DNA of 64,000 bases, from contig NZ_LRUN01000023.1 in the NCBI RefSeq assembly GCF_001679645.1, forward strand, positions 1 through 64,000. Reading direction: 5' to 3'. Source of the DNA: Pseudomonas bananamidigenes. GTDB taxonomy: Bacteria > Pseudomonadota > Gammaproteobacteria > Pseudomonadales > Pseudomonadaceae. Both the position numbers and the translations under genes were made by a program. This document shows, piece after piece, positions 25,047 to 34,408 of the stretch. The notes beneath the pieces are model-generated. The model searched no databases. It was not told where the DNA came from and saw only the letters and a program-made list of their open reading frames with translations. The first letter of the stretch is position 1. Each line of letters starts with the position of its first letter.

Positions 25047-26500
25047 GTCAGCCCATGAGCCGAAAACAGCAACTGCTCAAGCGTCATCGGCGCAATAAAC
25101 GGATCGGCCTGTTGATCGCACTGATCGTGTTGATCGCCCTTGGCGTGCTGGTGGCCTGGTGGCTGCCGCCGGTGCTGGCGGTGATTGGCTGGATCGCTCA
25201 CGAAGCGTGGTTTGCCGATCATTTGTTCTATTCGCCGAAAGACGATTACCAATACAGCTTTCCGCCGTTCACTGCGCAGCCGAAAGTGCATTTGAACGGC
25301 GAGCAATTGCGTCTCGACGAGGGCGTGATGCTGGTGGAGGATGCCACGCTGATCCTCGCCGTGAAGGTCAAAAGCAGCTTTTTGGGACGCTTCTTCGATC
25401 CTCGGGTCGAGTTGGCCGGTGGTGCCAATCCGGATGCGCAGACGTTCGAACGTGGTGTCAACGGTCTGCGTTATCTGAACCTCAGCGGTCAGGCGCAAGC
25501 CTTGTCGCAAGGCCAGTTGCGTCTGCGCGGGCGTTTTTGCCGGGTGTCCGGTGAGCCGCTGCTGTGGGCGCTCGAACAACCGGACTACCGCCAGCAGCGG
25601 GTGATGGTCATCGCGCCTCACGCCGACGATGCCGAACTGGCCGCTTACGGTCTGTACAGTCAGGCCAAAGAAGCCTGGATCGTGACCCTGACCGCCGGCG
25701 AGATCGAAGCCGGACATTATCAACAAATGGGCCTGAACAAGGTCGAGGCGGCGCGACTCAAGGGCCGTCTGCGGGCCTGGGACAGCCTCGCCGTGCCGCG
25801 TTGGGCCGGCGTGCCGCAGGACCACTGCGTGCAGCTCGGTTACTTCTGTCTGCAACTGGCGGCGATGCAGGCTGCGCCGAATCGACCGGTGGGCTCGCGG
25901 GAAGCCGATCTGAGCGATACGCGCCTGTTCCGCCAGCTGAATCCGTTTACATTGCCCGGCGATGCCGACGGCGCGCCGACCTGGAACAATCTGCTGGCCG
26001 ACCTGCGTGAGGTCCTGAATCGTGCGCGCCCGGACGTGATCGTGTTGCCACACCCGACGCTGGATCCGCATCCCGACCATATCTGCGCCCAGGAAGCCGT
26101 TCTGGAAGCCCTGCGCGGTCTGGACTGGCAACCGACGCTGCTCGGTTACGCCAACCACCTGCACGACAACGACCGCTGGCCGATGGGCGACAGCGGGCAG
26201 GGCATTGCCTTGCCACCGACATTCGATGGGGCAGTCGCGATGCAGCCGTTGTGCCTGCCGCTGCCGATCGAGTTGCAACGGGACAAGGCCATGGCGCTGG
26301 GCATGATGCATGACCTGCAGCCGCCGGCACCGTTCAAGCGGCGCCTGCGCCGGCTGATTCAACGGCTGTTGGCCGGGCGCAGGCCGTCGGTCTACGGCGA
26401 GAACGAATTTTTCCGCAAAGCGGTCAGGCGCCAGGAGTTGTTCTGGGCGCTGAAGCAGAGTGAAACAGGCGCGACGGGTGCGCAACGGGGAGAGTCATGA
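25043..26500 (+). CDS. Membrane-anchored PIG-L de-N-acetylase (DnpA-like)
   Basis: A PIG-L/LmbE-family Zn-dependent deacetylase of 485 aa. A basic N-terminus is followed by one membrane helix at about residues 20-45 (IGLLIALIVLIALGVLV...). The zinc site is formed by APHADDAE at about 191-198 and HPTLDPHPDH further on. P. aeruginosa PA5002 at the same place is DnpA, implicated in antibiotic persistence and proposed to deacetylate an LPS-core sugar. A role in removing acetyl groups from core hexosamine is inferred. It overlaps both neighbours by four bases. Confidence 0.85.
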   Translation: MSQPMSRKQQLLKRHRRNKRIGLLIALIVLIALGVLVAWWLPPVLAVIGWIAHEAWFADHLFYSPKDDYQYSFPPFTAQPKVHLNGEQLRLDEGVMLVEDATLILAVKVKSSFLGRFFDPRVELAGGANPDAQTFERGVNGLRYLNLSGQAQALSQGQLRLRGRFCRVSGEPLLWALEQPDYRQQRVMVIAPHADDAELAAYGLYSQAKEAWIVTLTAGEIEAGHYQQMGLNKVEAARLKGRLRAWDSLAVPRWAGVPQDHCVQLGYFCLQLAAMQAAPNRPVGSREADLSDTRLFRQLNPFTLPGDADGAPTWNNLLADLREVLNRARPDVIVLPHPTLDPHPDHICAQEAVLEALRGLDWQPTLLGYANHLHDNDRWPMGDSGQGIALPPTFDGAVAMQPLCLPLPIELQRDKAMALGMMHDLQPPAPFKRRLRRLIQRLLAGRRPSVYGENEFFRKAVRRQELFWALKQSETGATGAQRGES

Positions 26501-27650
26501 GTCAACGTGCCAAGGTTCTGCAGCTGCAACCCGACTACAACGTCAAATCCCATGACTTCGCCGACCTCGCCGAACAGATCGTCAAAGCCCTGCCGACGGA
26601 TCGTTACGAGGTAACAGCGGCATTCCTGCGCGGCAAACCCGGGCCGGGTGAAGCGGTCAGCCGGGCGGATCGTTCGGTGTATTTCGAGTTTTCCGACAAG
26701 TCCCTCAAAGGCATGCGCCTGCGGGCGATGTGGCAGCTGTACAAGTTCTGCCGCCGGGAAAAGTTCGATGTGGTGATCTGCAACCGCTTCAAGCCGGTGA
26801 ACATGATGCTGACCCTCAACCGCTGGTTGAAAGTGCCGTTGTGCATCGGTATTTCCCACGGTTTCGGCGAGTACGACCGCTTCTATCGCCGTCGTCAGAC
26901 TCAACGCCTGATCGACCGCCACTGGCGTTTCGTCGGCGTGTCGCCGGCGGTCAAACAGTACCTGCTGGACTGCGATTGCGGTTTTACTGACCGCAATACC
27001 TGTGCGATCACCAACGCCATCGACATCGAACAGGCCGAAGGCTTGCAGCACAGCCGCGAGCGTGCCCGCGAGCTGCTGGGCATCGACCCGAATGTGCGCC
27101 TGATCGGTGCGCTGGGGCGGCTGGTGTCGGTGAAGGGCCACACTTATTTGTTGCAGGCTTTCGCCCAGCTGAAAGACAAATACCCGAACACCCAACTGGC
27201 AATCATCGGTGCCGGACGCTGCAAGCGCCGTTGGCCGCCGAGATCGAGCAGCTCGGCCTGAGCGGTCGCGCCCACTTGCTGGGTTTCAAGGAAAACGCCC
27301 TGCAATACGTGCGAGCCTTCGATATCTGGACCATGCCGTCGCTGGCCGAAGGTCTGGGCCTGGCCCTGCTGGAAGGCATGAGCGGGCACTTGCCGGTGAT
27401 CGCGTCGAACGTACCGGCCATGTTGCCGCTGATCGAAGGTGCCGGTGGCCTGGCGATCACTCCCAAGGATGTATCGAGCCTGGTCGCGGCGCTGGATACC
27501 TATCTCGGGCTGTCGGATGACGAGCTCAAGGCCAAGGGCGAACAGGCCTACCGCTATTTGCAGGAACAGCACGATATCGAGGTCTTCCGCCAGGAATACC
27601 TGAACCTCATCGACTCCGGCCTTGAGCAGGCCCGCAAGGAGCAGCCGTGA
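26497..27650 (+). pseudogene. Ssg-like LPS glycosyltransferase with a frameshift
   Basis: A GT4 glycosyltransferase at the position of P. aeruginosa PA5001 (ssg), needed for normal LPS and phage sensitivity. The first frame starts at ATG 26497 and reads well as far as LAIIGAG near 27216. It then enters 15 foreign residues and stops at 27261 (254 aa). The homologous C-terminus continues in another frame from about 27216, with TLQAPLAAEIEQLGL and later MPSLAEGLGLALLEGMSG, to 27650. Adding one base in GGACG (27214-27218) restores a single 384-aa protein. As it stands, the donor-binding half is lost. It is either a true inactivating mutation or a sequence error. Confidence 0.85.
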
Positions 27651-28567
27651 GTGAAGAAAGAGCCGTGAGTGAGTCAGCAGCCCGAAGCGATGCCCAACCC
27701 CTCGTCACCGTCATCATCGCGTCTTACAACCACGGACCGTACATCGAGGAAAGCATCCTCAGCGTCATCAACCAGAGCTACAAGAATATTGAGCTGCTGG
27801 TGGTCGACGACGGTTCGAAGGATGACAGTGTCGAGCGCATCAAGGCCTTGCAGGAAAAACATGGGTTCGATTTCCGCGTGCAGCAGAACCAGGGCCTGAC
27901 CAACACGCTCAACGGCGCGATCGCACGGGCCAGGGGCAGTCTGATCGTGCCGTTCGGTTCCGACGACATCATGTACCCGGATCGTATCGCCACCCAGGTC
28001 GCCTACATGGACGGCAAACCGGAAGTCGGCATCTGCGCCGGCAACATCGAATTGATGGACGCCGACGGCAACCTCTACCCGGAGAAGCGTCAGCGCCGGG
28101 ACGTGCCGTTCCGGCGTCTGGACTTCGATGACATGTTCCTGGAGCGCAAACCGTATCCGCCGGCACCGACCCTGATGATCCGCCGTGAGGCCCTGGAGAA
28201 GGTGGGCGGATTCGATCCGACGATTCGTCTCGAGGATCTGTACATCGAGCTGAAAATCACCCGCGCCGGGTATTTCATCGACGGTCTGAACGTCGTGATG
28301 GCGCGCTATCGCAAGCACGCCACCAACTCCTACAAGAACCACCGCTTCATGATCGAAAACATTCTGCGTACCTACGCGCTGTTCAGCGATCATCCGCTGT
28401 ACGACGAGGTGCGCTACAAATCGCTCAATTCGATGTTCCTGAAAACCGCCAACCGCAACCGCAAACTGGCTCGGGAACTGCTGGCGCAGATCCCGTTCAA
28501 GGCCTGGAACAAGAAAACCTGGCGCGGCCTGGGCCGGTTGCTGTTTTCGCCGCTGGAAAAGGACTGA
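27647..28567 (+). CDS. LPS core glycosyltransferase family 2, WapR-like
   Basis: A 306-residue GT-A enzyme of family GT2. The N-terminal nucleotide-binding block is VTVIIASYNHGPYIEESI, followed by LLVVDDGSKDDS and the DxD-like FGSDDIMYPDR. LRTY and basic stretches follow, and there is no membrane helix. P. aeruginosa PA5000 (WapR) at this place is a rhamnosyltransferase that makes the O-antigen-accepting core; the same role is inferred here but the sugar is not certain. The start is GTG at 27647 overlapping the previous stop; a second in-frame GTG lies six codons later. Confidence 0.85.
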   Translation: MSEERAVSESAARSDAQPLVTVIIASYNHGPYIEESILSVINQSYKNIELLVVDDGSKDDSVERIKALQEKHGFDFRVQQNQGLTNTLNGAIARARGSLIVPFGSDDIMYPDRIATQVAYMDGKPEVGICAGNIELMDADGNLYPEKRQRRDVPFRRLDFDDMFLERKPYPPAPTLMIRREALEKVGGFDPTIRLEDLYIELKITRAGYFIDGLNVVMARYRKHATNSYKNHRFMIENILRTYALFSDHPLYDEVRYKSLNSMFLKTANRNRKLARELLAQIPFKAWNKKTWRGLGRLLFSPLEKD

Positions 28568-28570
28568 ATC

Positions 28571-29194
28571 ATGGGCTGGCTTCAGCGCTGGCGTGAGCGA
28601 CGCGTCAAACGGGCGATTCGCAAGTTGCCGAAGATCGAGCGCGGCGCTGCACGGTTCGCCCAGGCTTATCCTGATTACAGCTTTGGCCGGGGCAGCTATG
28701 GCCTGCCGATCGTTCATGACTGGAAGGAAGGCTCGACGCTGAAGATCGGCGCCTACTGTTCGATTGCCGAAGGCGTGCAGATCTTTCTCGGCGGACATCA
28801 TCGGGCGGACTGGGTGACCACCTTCCCGTTTCCGGCGATGCTGCCGCAGGCCGCGCACATTCGTGATTACAGCGGCACTCATGGGGATGTGACGATCGGC
28901 AACGATGTCTGGCTGTGCTCCAACTGCACCATCCTGTCAGGCGTGACGATCGGGAGTGGCGCGATCATCGCGGCCGGCGCACTGGTCACGCGGGATGTTG
29001 AACCTTATGCGGTCATGGGGGGCAATCCCGCGAAATTCCTGCGCTGGCGCTTTCCCGAAGAGCAGCGCCGGCAACTGTTGCAAAGTGCGTGGTGGGACTG
29101 GCCGGAAGCCGAACTGCACAGCCTGGCGCAAACGCTGTGCAGTGACGACATCGAGGGATTCCTCACTTATGCCCGCCAGCGCCAGACCTCATAG
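28571..29194 (+). CDS. CatB-related O-acetyltransferase (left-handed beta-helix)
   Basis: A 207-residue acetyltransferase of the xenobiotic acetyltransferase/CatB family. Hexapeptide repeats run from about residue 60 to 150 (LKIGAYCSIAEGVQIF, VTIGNDVWLCSNC, VTIGSGAIIAAGALV). The conserved GGHHRADWVTTFPF holds the catalytic His. These enzymes acetylate sugars or antibiotics from acetyl-CoA; here the context suggests O-acetylation of LPS core or O antigen. It starts four bases after the glycosyltransferase gene and ends four bases from the 3' end of the convergent acyltransferase gene. It has no counterpart that I recall in the P. aeruginosa cluster. Confidence 0.8.
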   Translation: MGWLQRWRERRVKRAIRKLPKIERGAARFAQAYPDYSFGRGSYGLPIVHDWKEGSTLKIGAYCSIAEGVQIFLGGHHRADWVTTFPFPAMLPQAAHIRDYSGTHGDVTIGNDVWLCSNCTILSGVTIGSGAIIAAGALVTRDVEPYAVMGGNPAKFLRWRFPEEQRRQLLQSAWWDWPEAELHSLAQTLCSDDIEGFLTYARQRQTS

Positions 29195-29198
29195 CCGC

Positions 29199-30419
29199 TC
29201 AACGTTCCCGGGCGGCTTCCTCGGCCAGTTTTTTCGGCCGCTGCTTCTGGCGTAGCCAGTGCAGGAATGTCTTTCCGGCTTCGATTCCAGGCTTCTCGAT
29301 GTACAGGAATGTCAGGCTGGCGATGACGATCAGCAGGCAACTGCAGACTGCCATCAACAGCAGGTAGAAGACCGGGTTCTGTGGGTTGAAGGACATCAGG
29401 TGCGGCAGTTGCTGCACCATGATCCAGAGTACATAACCGTGCAGCAGATAGGTGCTGTAGCTGATCTCTCCCAGCCAGCGGATGCTGCGCATACGCAGGG
29501 CGCCCCAAAGCGGGTTGCCCGATGCCACGACGACGAAAAACATGCCCAGCAGCAGGAGCGGCATCAGGCTGAAGGCGCGCTTGAACAGGGTCATCGCCAG
29601 AATCAGGGCCAGCAGGGCAACCGCCGTGGCGGCGTGTGTCCGCCCCCATGCGACCAGATGCGGGCGTCGTACCCAATAGGCCGCTGCGATACCGCCAAGA
29701 AAACTCGCCAGAAAATGCTTTTTCAGTGAATGCTCCCAGCCGATGACCTGGTACAGGGCATAGACTCCGATCAGGCACAGAACGACCTGCAGCCATGGGC
29801 CGCGGTAGATGAACACCAGGCCAAGCAGTGGCAGTGCCAGGTAGAAGAACACCTCGTAGGCCAGCGTCCAGGTCACGTTGGAGATCAACATGCCGCTCTG
29901 GTGGTATTGATTGATATCCGGACGGTCGAAAGTCAGCCAGCCCAATACCTGCCCGACCAGTTCCACGGGAGAGTCCTTCAGTTCCCAGTCCTGCAGATTG
30001 AACACGGTGACAAACACGATCAGCATCAGCGGCAGGTAAAGGGGATAAAGCCGAAACACCCGTGATACCGCAAATGCCAGCCAGTCATGCTCGCGCCCCT
30101 GTTTGAGCAGGCGGCTCCAGAACAGGAAACCGGTGATCATGAAAAACAGCGCGACGCTGGCCTGACCCAGTTGCGAATAGAAGTTGCTCGGCGGAAAGTC
30201 GATCACGCCGGTGTGCAGGTAGAACCAGGTAATGATCGCGTGGTGTATGAAAACGCCAAAGGCCAGGTAGCCACGCAAACCGTCAATGGTGCCGTAGCGA
30301 TTTTCACCATTGTGCTGCAGGTGCAGGGCGGCCTTGGGAACCAGGCGCAGGAACATTACCGAAGTCGCGATGGCGAGCAGATACGCGACCGCGGCGAAGA
30401 CAGGATTGGTATCCATCAT
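29199..30419 (-). CDS. Integral membrane acyltransferase 3 family (OafA-like)
   Basis: A 406-residue membrane protein with about ten hydrophobic helices. The acyltransferase-3 hallmark lies near residues 43-60 (TIDGLRGYLAFGVFIHH), with the conserved RGY/H region. The later SYSTYLLHGYVLW is also typical. Members such as OafA O-acetylate O antigen or other surface glycans from cytoplasmic acetyl-CoA. It begins two bases after the stop of the ligase gene on the same strand, so the two form a minus-strand pair running against the main cluster. Together with the CatB-like gene it suggests acetylation of the LPS. The acceptor is unknown. Confidence 0.85.
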   Translation of the reverse strand: MMDTNPVFAAVAYLLAIATSVMFLRLVPKAALHLQHNGENRYGTIDGLRGYLAFGVFIHHAIITWFYLHTGVIDFPPSNFYSQLGQASVALFFMITGFLFWSRLLKQGREHDWLAFAVSRVFRLYPLYLPLMLIVFVTVFNLQDWELKDSPVELVGQVLGWLTFDRPDINQYHQSGMLISNVTWTLAYEVFFYLALPLLGLVFIYRGPWLQVVLCLIGVYALYQVIGWEHSLKKHFLASFLGGIAAAYWVRRPHLVAWGRTHAATAVALLALILAMTLFKRAFSLMPLLLLGMFFVVVASGNPLWGALRMRSIRWLGEISYSTYLLHGYVLWIMVQQLPHLMSFNPQNPVFYLLLMAVCSCLLIVIASLTFLYIEKPGIEAGKTFLHWLRQKQRPKKLAEEAARER

Positions 30420-30421
30420 GG

Positions 30422-32286
30422 TCAGTGGGCCCGGGCAGGGCGACCTCCCTGTTGCACTTGCCTGTGCAGATTATCGACAGCCGCCTGGGAAGCTGTCGTC
30501 GAATAACCCTGGAGCAGGGCATCGAAGTGGTCCTCGAACAGCCAGCGCTTGTCTTCCGTGTAGCGCTGCATGTGGCGCAGGTTACGTTGACGCAGGGAAA
30601 GGCTCAAAGGGGACGGGTAGATGCGCAGATCCGCCAGGTCGATCAATCCGAACTCACCGTCTTCCAGCACCAGTACGTTGCCCAGATGCAGCGAACGGAA
30701 ATACACACCCTGTTCATGCAGGCGCGCCATGAACTTGCCGAAACGCTCGACCAGAGCCTGCCGCACGGCCGGTGCGGTGATGCCCTGAAGTACCTGGCGC
30801 AAGGTGTGCCCCGGCAACGGCGCGTAATGCACCGCGCTGCTGCCGTCGTCGAGACGATACAGGTTCAGCACCTGCGGGGTCGGAATGCCCATGCGGCGCA
30901 ATTGTTCGCTGTTGATGGCAAAACGTTCGGAATACGGGTTGAAGTTACCGGAGGTGTACCAGCGACGGCGGCGGAACAGCTTGAGGAAGCTGCCATCGGT
31001 CAGGCGCAGGACCTTGGGGCCGAGGCCGTCTTCTTCGATCACCTGGGCATTGACCGCCAATGGTTGCAGACCGCTGGCCGACAGTTTCTGCACCGGTACG
31101 GTCAACAGGCGCCGGGCGCGCTGATTGATGCTCAGTGCCGCGATCAGCGCCAGTGGAATCCACAGCAGAAACCAGTGCTCTTTCGGGCGCGAGATGATGC
31201 CTCCGCCTTCGGTCAATCCGGCACCGATGCCGAAGACCAGCCAGGTGGACGCGATGATCAGCAACGGCTGAACCCGTTGACGCCAACTGCTCAGCAAACC
31301 CCACGCCTGGAGAAACAGCCAGGGCAACAAACCCAGAACCCCGACGTAATAAAGGACGCCCAGGGCAAAGCTGTGGGGTTCCTGAAAGTTGTACCCGACG
31401 CCCGGATCGATCGCCAGATCGGCGTTGAAGCCGTGGCCGATCCATGGGTGATCGGCAATTTTCTGCAAGGCGATCTGCCAGATTTCGAAACGGTAGGAAT
31501 CGCCCCGTTCGGTGATCATTCTGGAAAACACGCCGACGACCGTGATACCGACGGCCGCCAGTGCTCCGAGCATCAACAGTGAGCGACGGTTCCAGCAAAT
31601 GAAGCTCAGCCACAGGGCAGCCAGGGTCAGTGCGACCAGAGGAGTTCTCGAGCCGGTGGCGATCACGGCGCTAAACATGATCAGCATCGCCGGCAGGCTG
31701 AACCAGAGCAGGCGACCATGCTTGCAGCACATGCTGACGCTGAGCCAATAGGCGCAGAAGAAGCCGAACAGGTGGGAACTGAGCAGTGGATTGTCGAAAG
31801 CGCCTCCGCCGACCAGGCGCATTCCGGGTTGGTAATGCTGGATAAAAGGGATCAGGAAACAGGTGGTGGCGACCAGTGCAACCAGAGCGGCGACGAACAG
31901 TATTGGCGCAAGAATCTCACTGCGGTAACGCACGAGCAGATAGCAACCGACAAACAGCAACAGTGTGTGCAGCGGTGGCTTGAACATGCCGCCGAACGAT
32001 TCGCCGTCGACGGGCCCCAGTTCAGGCTGAGCATTGCCCAGGCGATGAACACAAGCAGTGCGACGATCATCGGTTCGCGCAACAGTTCCTTGAACGCCTG
32101 CGGTCGCAGGCAAAGGGCGATCAGTGCCGGGATGCTGAACAGGCCATAGAACAGCTTGTGATGCAGGCTGCGCCCAGGCAGAAAGAACAATGCGCACAGA
32201 AGCAGGAAATAGCCGGCTGGAAGTATCCACAGGCTGATGAAGTCGAAGATTCGACTGGACGTACTGCTGAAGCCGCGAAGTTGCAT
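30422..32286 (-). pseudogene. waaL: O-antigen ligase/kinase-like fusion (WaaL-like) with a frameshift
   Basis: A bifunctional protein: an N-terminal O-antigen ligase (Wzy_C/WaaL type, 10-12 membrane helices) and a C-terminal kinase-like domain from about residue 410. In P. aeruginosa these are two genes (PA4999 waaL, PA4998). Translation from ATG 32286 gives MQLRGFSSTSS... and helices up to MLSLNWGP. It then goes out of frame at the GGGGCCC run (plus-strand 32012-32018). The remainder (VDGESFGGMFKPPLH onward) is one base out and runs to the stop at 30422. Adding one base restores a 621-aa protein. The kinase-like catalytic loop reads FRSLHLGNVL, with Ser where Asp is expected, followed by FGLIDLADLR. 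Loss of function would give LPS without O antigen. Confidence 0.85.
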
Positions 32287-32441
32287 GCTGTGAGATTCGT
32301 TCCTGAAATTGATCGGCCATTTCGTTGATGGCAGTTCGACACTGAAAAAAGACGCATAACAATAACAGCCTTTGTGCGATTGCCAGAACCCTGAAGAAGC
32401 TGTGCTAAAGTCAGCGTCCTTTTTATCGACTTTCCCGTGAT

Positions 32442-34244
32442 ATGACCGACTCCAGTCCCGCCGCAAGCCCTTCGAGCTTGAAAATCTACTTCCGACTGCT
32501 CGGCTACGTCCGGCCGTATATCAGTCTGTTCCTGATCAGCATCGTCGGATTCCTGATTTTCGCATCGACCCAGCCAATGCTCGGTTACATTCTCAAGTAT
32601 TTCGTCGACGGGCTTTCCAACCCGGAGGCCGCGCTGTTCCCCACCGTCCCTTACCTGCGTGACCTGCAACTGCTGCAGGCCGTACCGTTGCTGATCATCC
32701 TGATCGCGGCATGGCAGGGTTTCGGCTCCTATCTGGGCAACTATTTCCTGGCCAAGGTTTCCCTGGGGCTGGTGCATGATCTGCGGGTGCAACTGTTCAA
32801 CAACCTGCTGGTACTGCCGAACCGGTATTTCGACAAGCATAACTCCGGTCACCTGATTTCACGCATCACCTTCAACGTCACCATGGTCACGGGGGCGGCA
32901 ACGGATGCGATCAAGGTCGTAATCCGTGAGGGGATGACCGTGGTCTTCCTGTTCGCCTCCCTGCTGTTCATGAACTGGAAGCTGACACTGGTGATGGTTG
33001 CGATCCTGCCGCTCATCGCCGTGATGGTGCGTACCGCGAGCAAGAAATTCCGCAAGCAGAGCAAGAAAATCCAGTTGGCCATGGGCGATGTGACCCACGT
33101 TGCATCGGAAACCATCCAGGGCTACCGCGTGGTACGCAGTTTCGGTGGCGAAGCCTACGAAGAAAAACGCTTCTTCAATGCCAGCCAGAGCAACACCGAC
33201 AAACAACTGCGCATGACCCGCACCGGCGCGATCTACACGCCGATGCTGCAACTGGTGATCTACACCGCCATGGCGGTCTTGATGTTCCTGGTGCTGTTCC
33301 TGCGCGGTGATGCCTCGGCGGGCGACATGGTGGCCTACATCACCCTGGCGGGCCTGCTGCCCAAGCCGATCCGTCAGTTGTCCGAAGTCAGCTCGACCAT
33401 CCAGAAGGGTGTCGCGGGTGCCGAAAGCATTTTCGAGCAGCTCGACGTCGAGCCGGAAATCGATACCGGTACGGTCGAGCGCGACTCGGTCACCGGTCGT
33501 CTGGAGGTACGCAACCTCAGCTTTACCTACCCAGGCACCGAGCGTCAGGTGCTCGACAACATCAGTTTCTCGGTGGAGCCAGGGCAGATGGTCGCGCTGG
33601 TCGGTCGCTCCGGCAGCGGCAAGTCGACGCTGGCCAACCTGATTCCGCGCTTCTATCACCACGACAAGGGCGAAATCCTGATCGACGGTGTGGAGATCGA
33701 GCAGTACAAACTGCTGAACCTGCGTCGCCACATCGCCCAGGTCACCCAGCATGTCACGCTGTTCAGCGACACCGTGGCCAACAACATCGCCTATGGCGAT
33801 CTGGCCGGGGCGCCGCGTGAAGACATCGAAAAAGCCGCGCGTGATGCCTTTGCCATGGACTTCATCGCGCAGTTGCCGCAGGGGCTCGATACCCAGGTGG
33901 GCGAGAACGGCGTGCTGTTGTCCGGCGGTCAACGCCAGCGCCTGGCGATCGCCCGTGCCTTGCTCAAGAATGCGCCGGTATTGATTCTCGACGAGGCTAC
34001 TTCCGCCCTCGATACCGAATCCGAGCGCCATATCCAGGCCGCCCTGGATCAGGTGATGAAGGGCCGCACCACACTGGTGATTGCCCACCGCCTGTCGACC
34101 ATCGAGAAGGCCGACCTGATTCTGGTCATGGACCAGGGACAGATCGTCGAGCGTGGCACTCACGATGAACTGTTGGCACAGAATGGCTATTACGCGCGCC
34201 TGAATGCCATGGGCCTCGATGCCCCGGCCGAAGACATCGCCTGA
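32442..34244 (+). CDS. msbA: Lipid A-core flippase MsbA (ABC exporter)
   Basis: A half-size ABC exporter of 600 aa that flips lipid A-core across the inner membrane. Six membrane helices occupy residues 20-320, with long cytoplasmic loops. The nucleotide-binding domain has Walker A GRSGSGKST near residue 386, signature LSGGQRQR near 492, Walker B LILDEATSALD near 513 and the H-loop in VIAHRLSTI. The start is ATG 32442. It is divergent from the ligase gene across a 155-base promoter spacer. A hairpin follows the stop. Confidence 0.95.
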   Translation: MTDSSPAASPSSLKIYFRLLGYVRPYISLFLISIVGFLIFASTQPMLGYILKYFVDGLSNPEAALFPTVPYLRDLQLLQAVPLLIILIAAWQGFGSYLGNYFLAKVSLGLVHDLRVQLFNNLLVLPNRYFDKHNSGHLISRITFNVTMVTGAATDAIKVVIREGMTVVFLFASLLFMNWKLTLVMVAILPLIAVMVRTASKKFRKQSKKIQLAMGDVTHVASETIQGYRVVRSFGGEAYEEKRFFNASQSNTDKQLRMTRTGAIYTPMLQLVIYTAMAVLMFLVLFLRGDASAGDMVAYITLAGLLPKPIRQLSEVSSTIQKGVAGAESIFEQLDVEPEIDTGTVERDSVTGRLEVRNLSFTYPGTERQVLDNISFSVEPGQMVALVGRSGSGKSTLANLIPRFYHHDKGEILIDGVEIEQYKLLNLRRHIAQVTQHVTLFSDTVANNIAYGDLAGAPREDIEKAARDAFAMDFIAQLPQGLDTQVGENGVLLSGGQRQRLAIARALLKNAPVLILDEATSALDTESERHIQAALDQVMKGRTTLVIAHRLSTIEKADLILVMDQGQIVERGTHDELLAQNGYYARLNAMGLDAPAEDIA

Positions 34245-34258
34245 TCCGGCCATGAAGT

Positions 34259-34283
34259 CATCGGGTGCGCCATGCACCCGATG
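34259..34283 (+). terminator. Hairpin after msbA
   Basis: A perfect 10-base stem, CATCGGGTGC (34259-34268) and GCACCCGATG (34274-34283), with a 5-base loop, 14 bases after the msbA stop. The tail (CTTTGTATC) is only weakly T-rich, so it may be an imperfect terminator. Confidence 0.6.
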
Positions 34284-34408
34284 CTTTGTATCAAATGGCT
34301 TACCCTTCTTGACCAAACCTGCATAAAACCCGACACCGCGCTTGTTAAGGTTCCCGGAAGAACTCTGACTTCCATCGAAGGGGCCATCCCCGTCGCACGG
34401 GTACTTTC

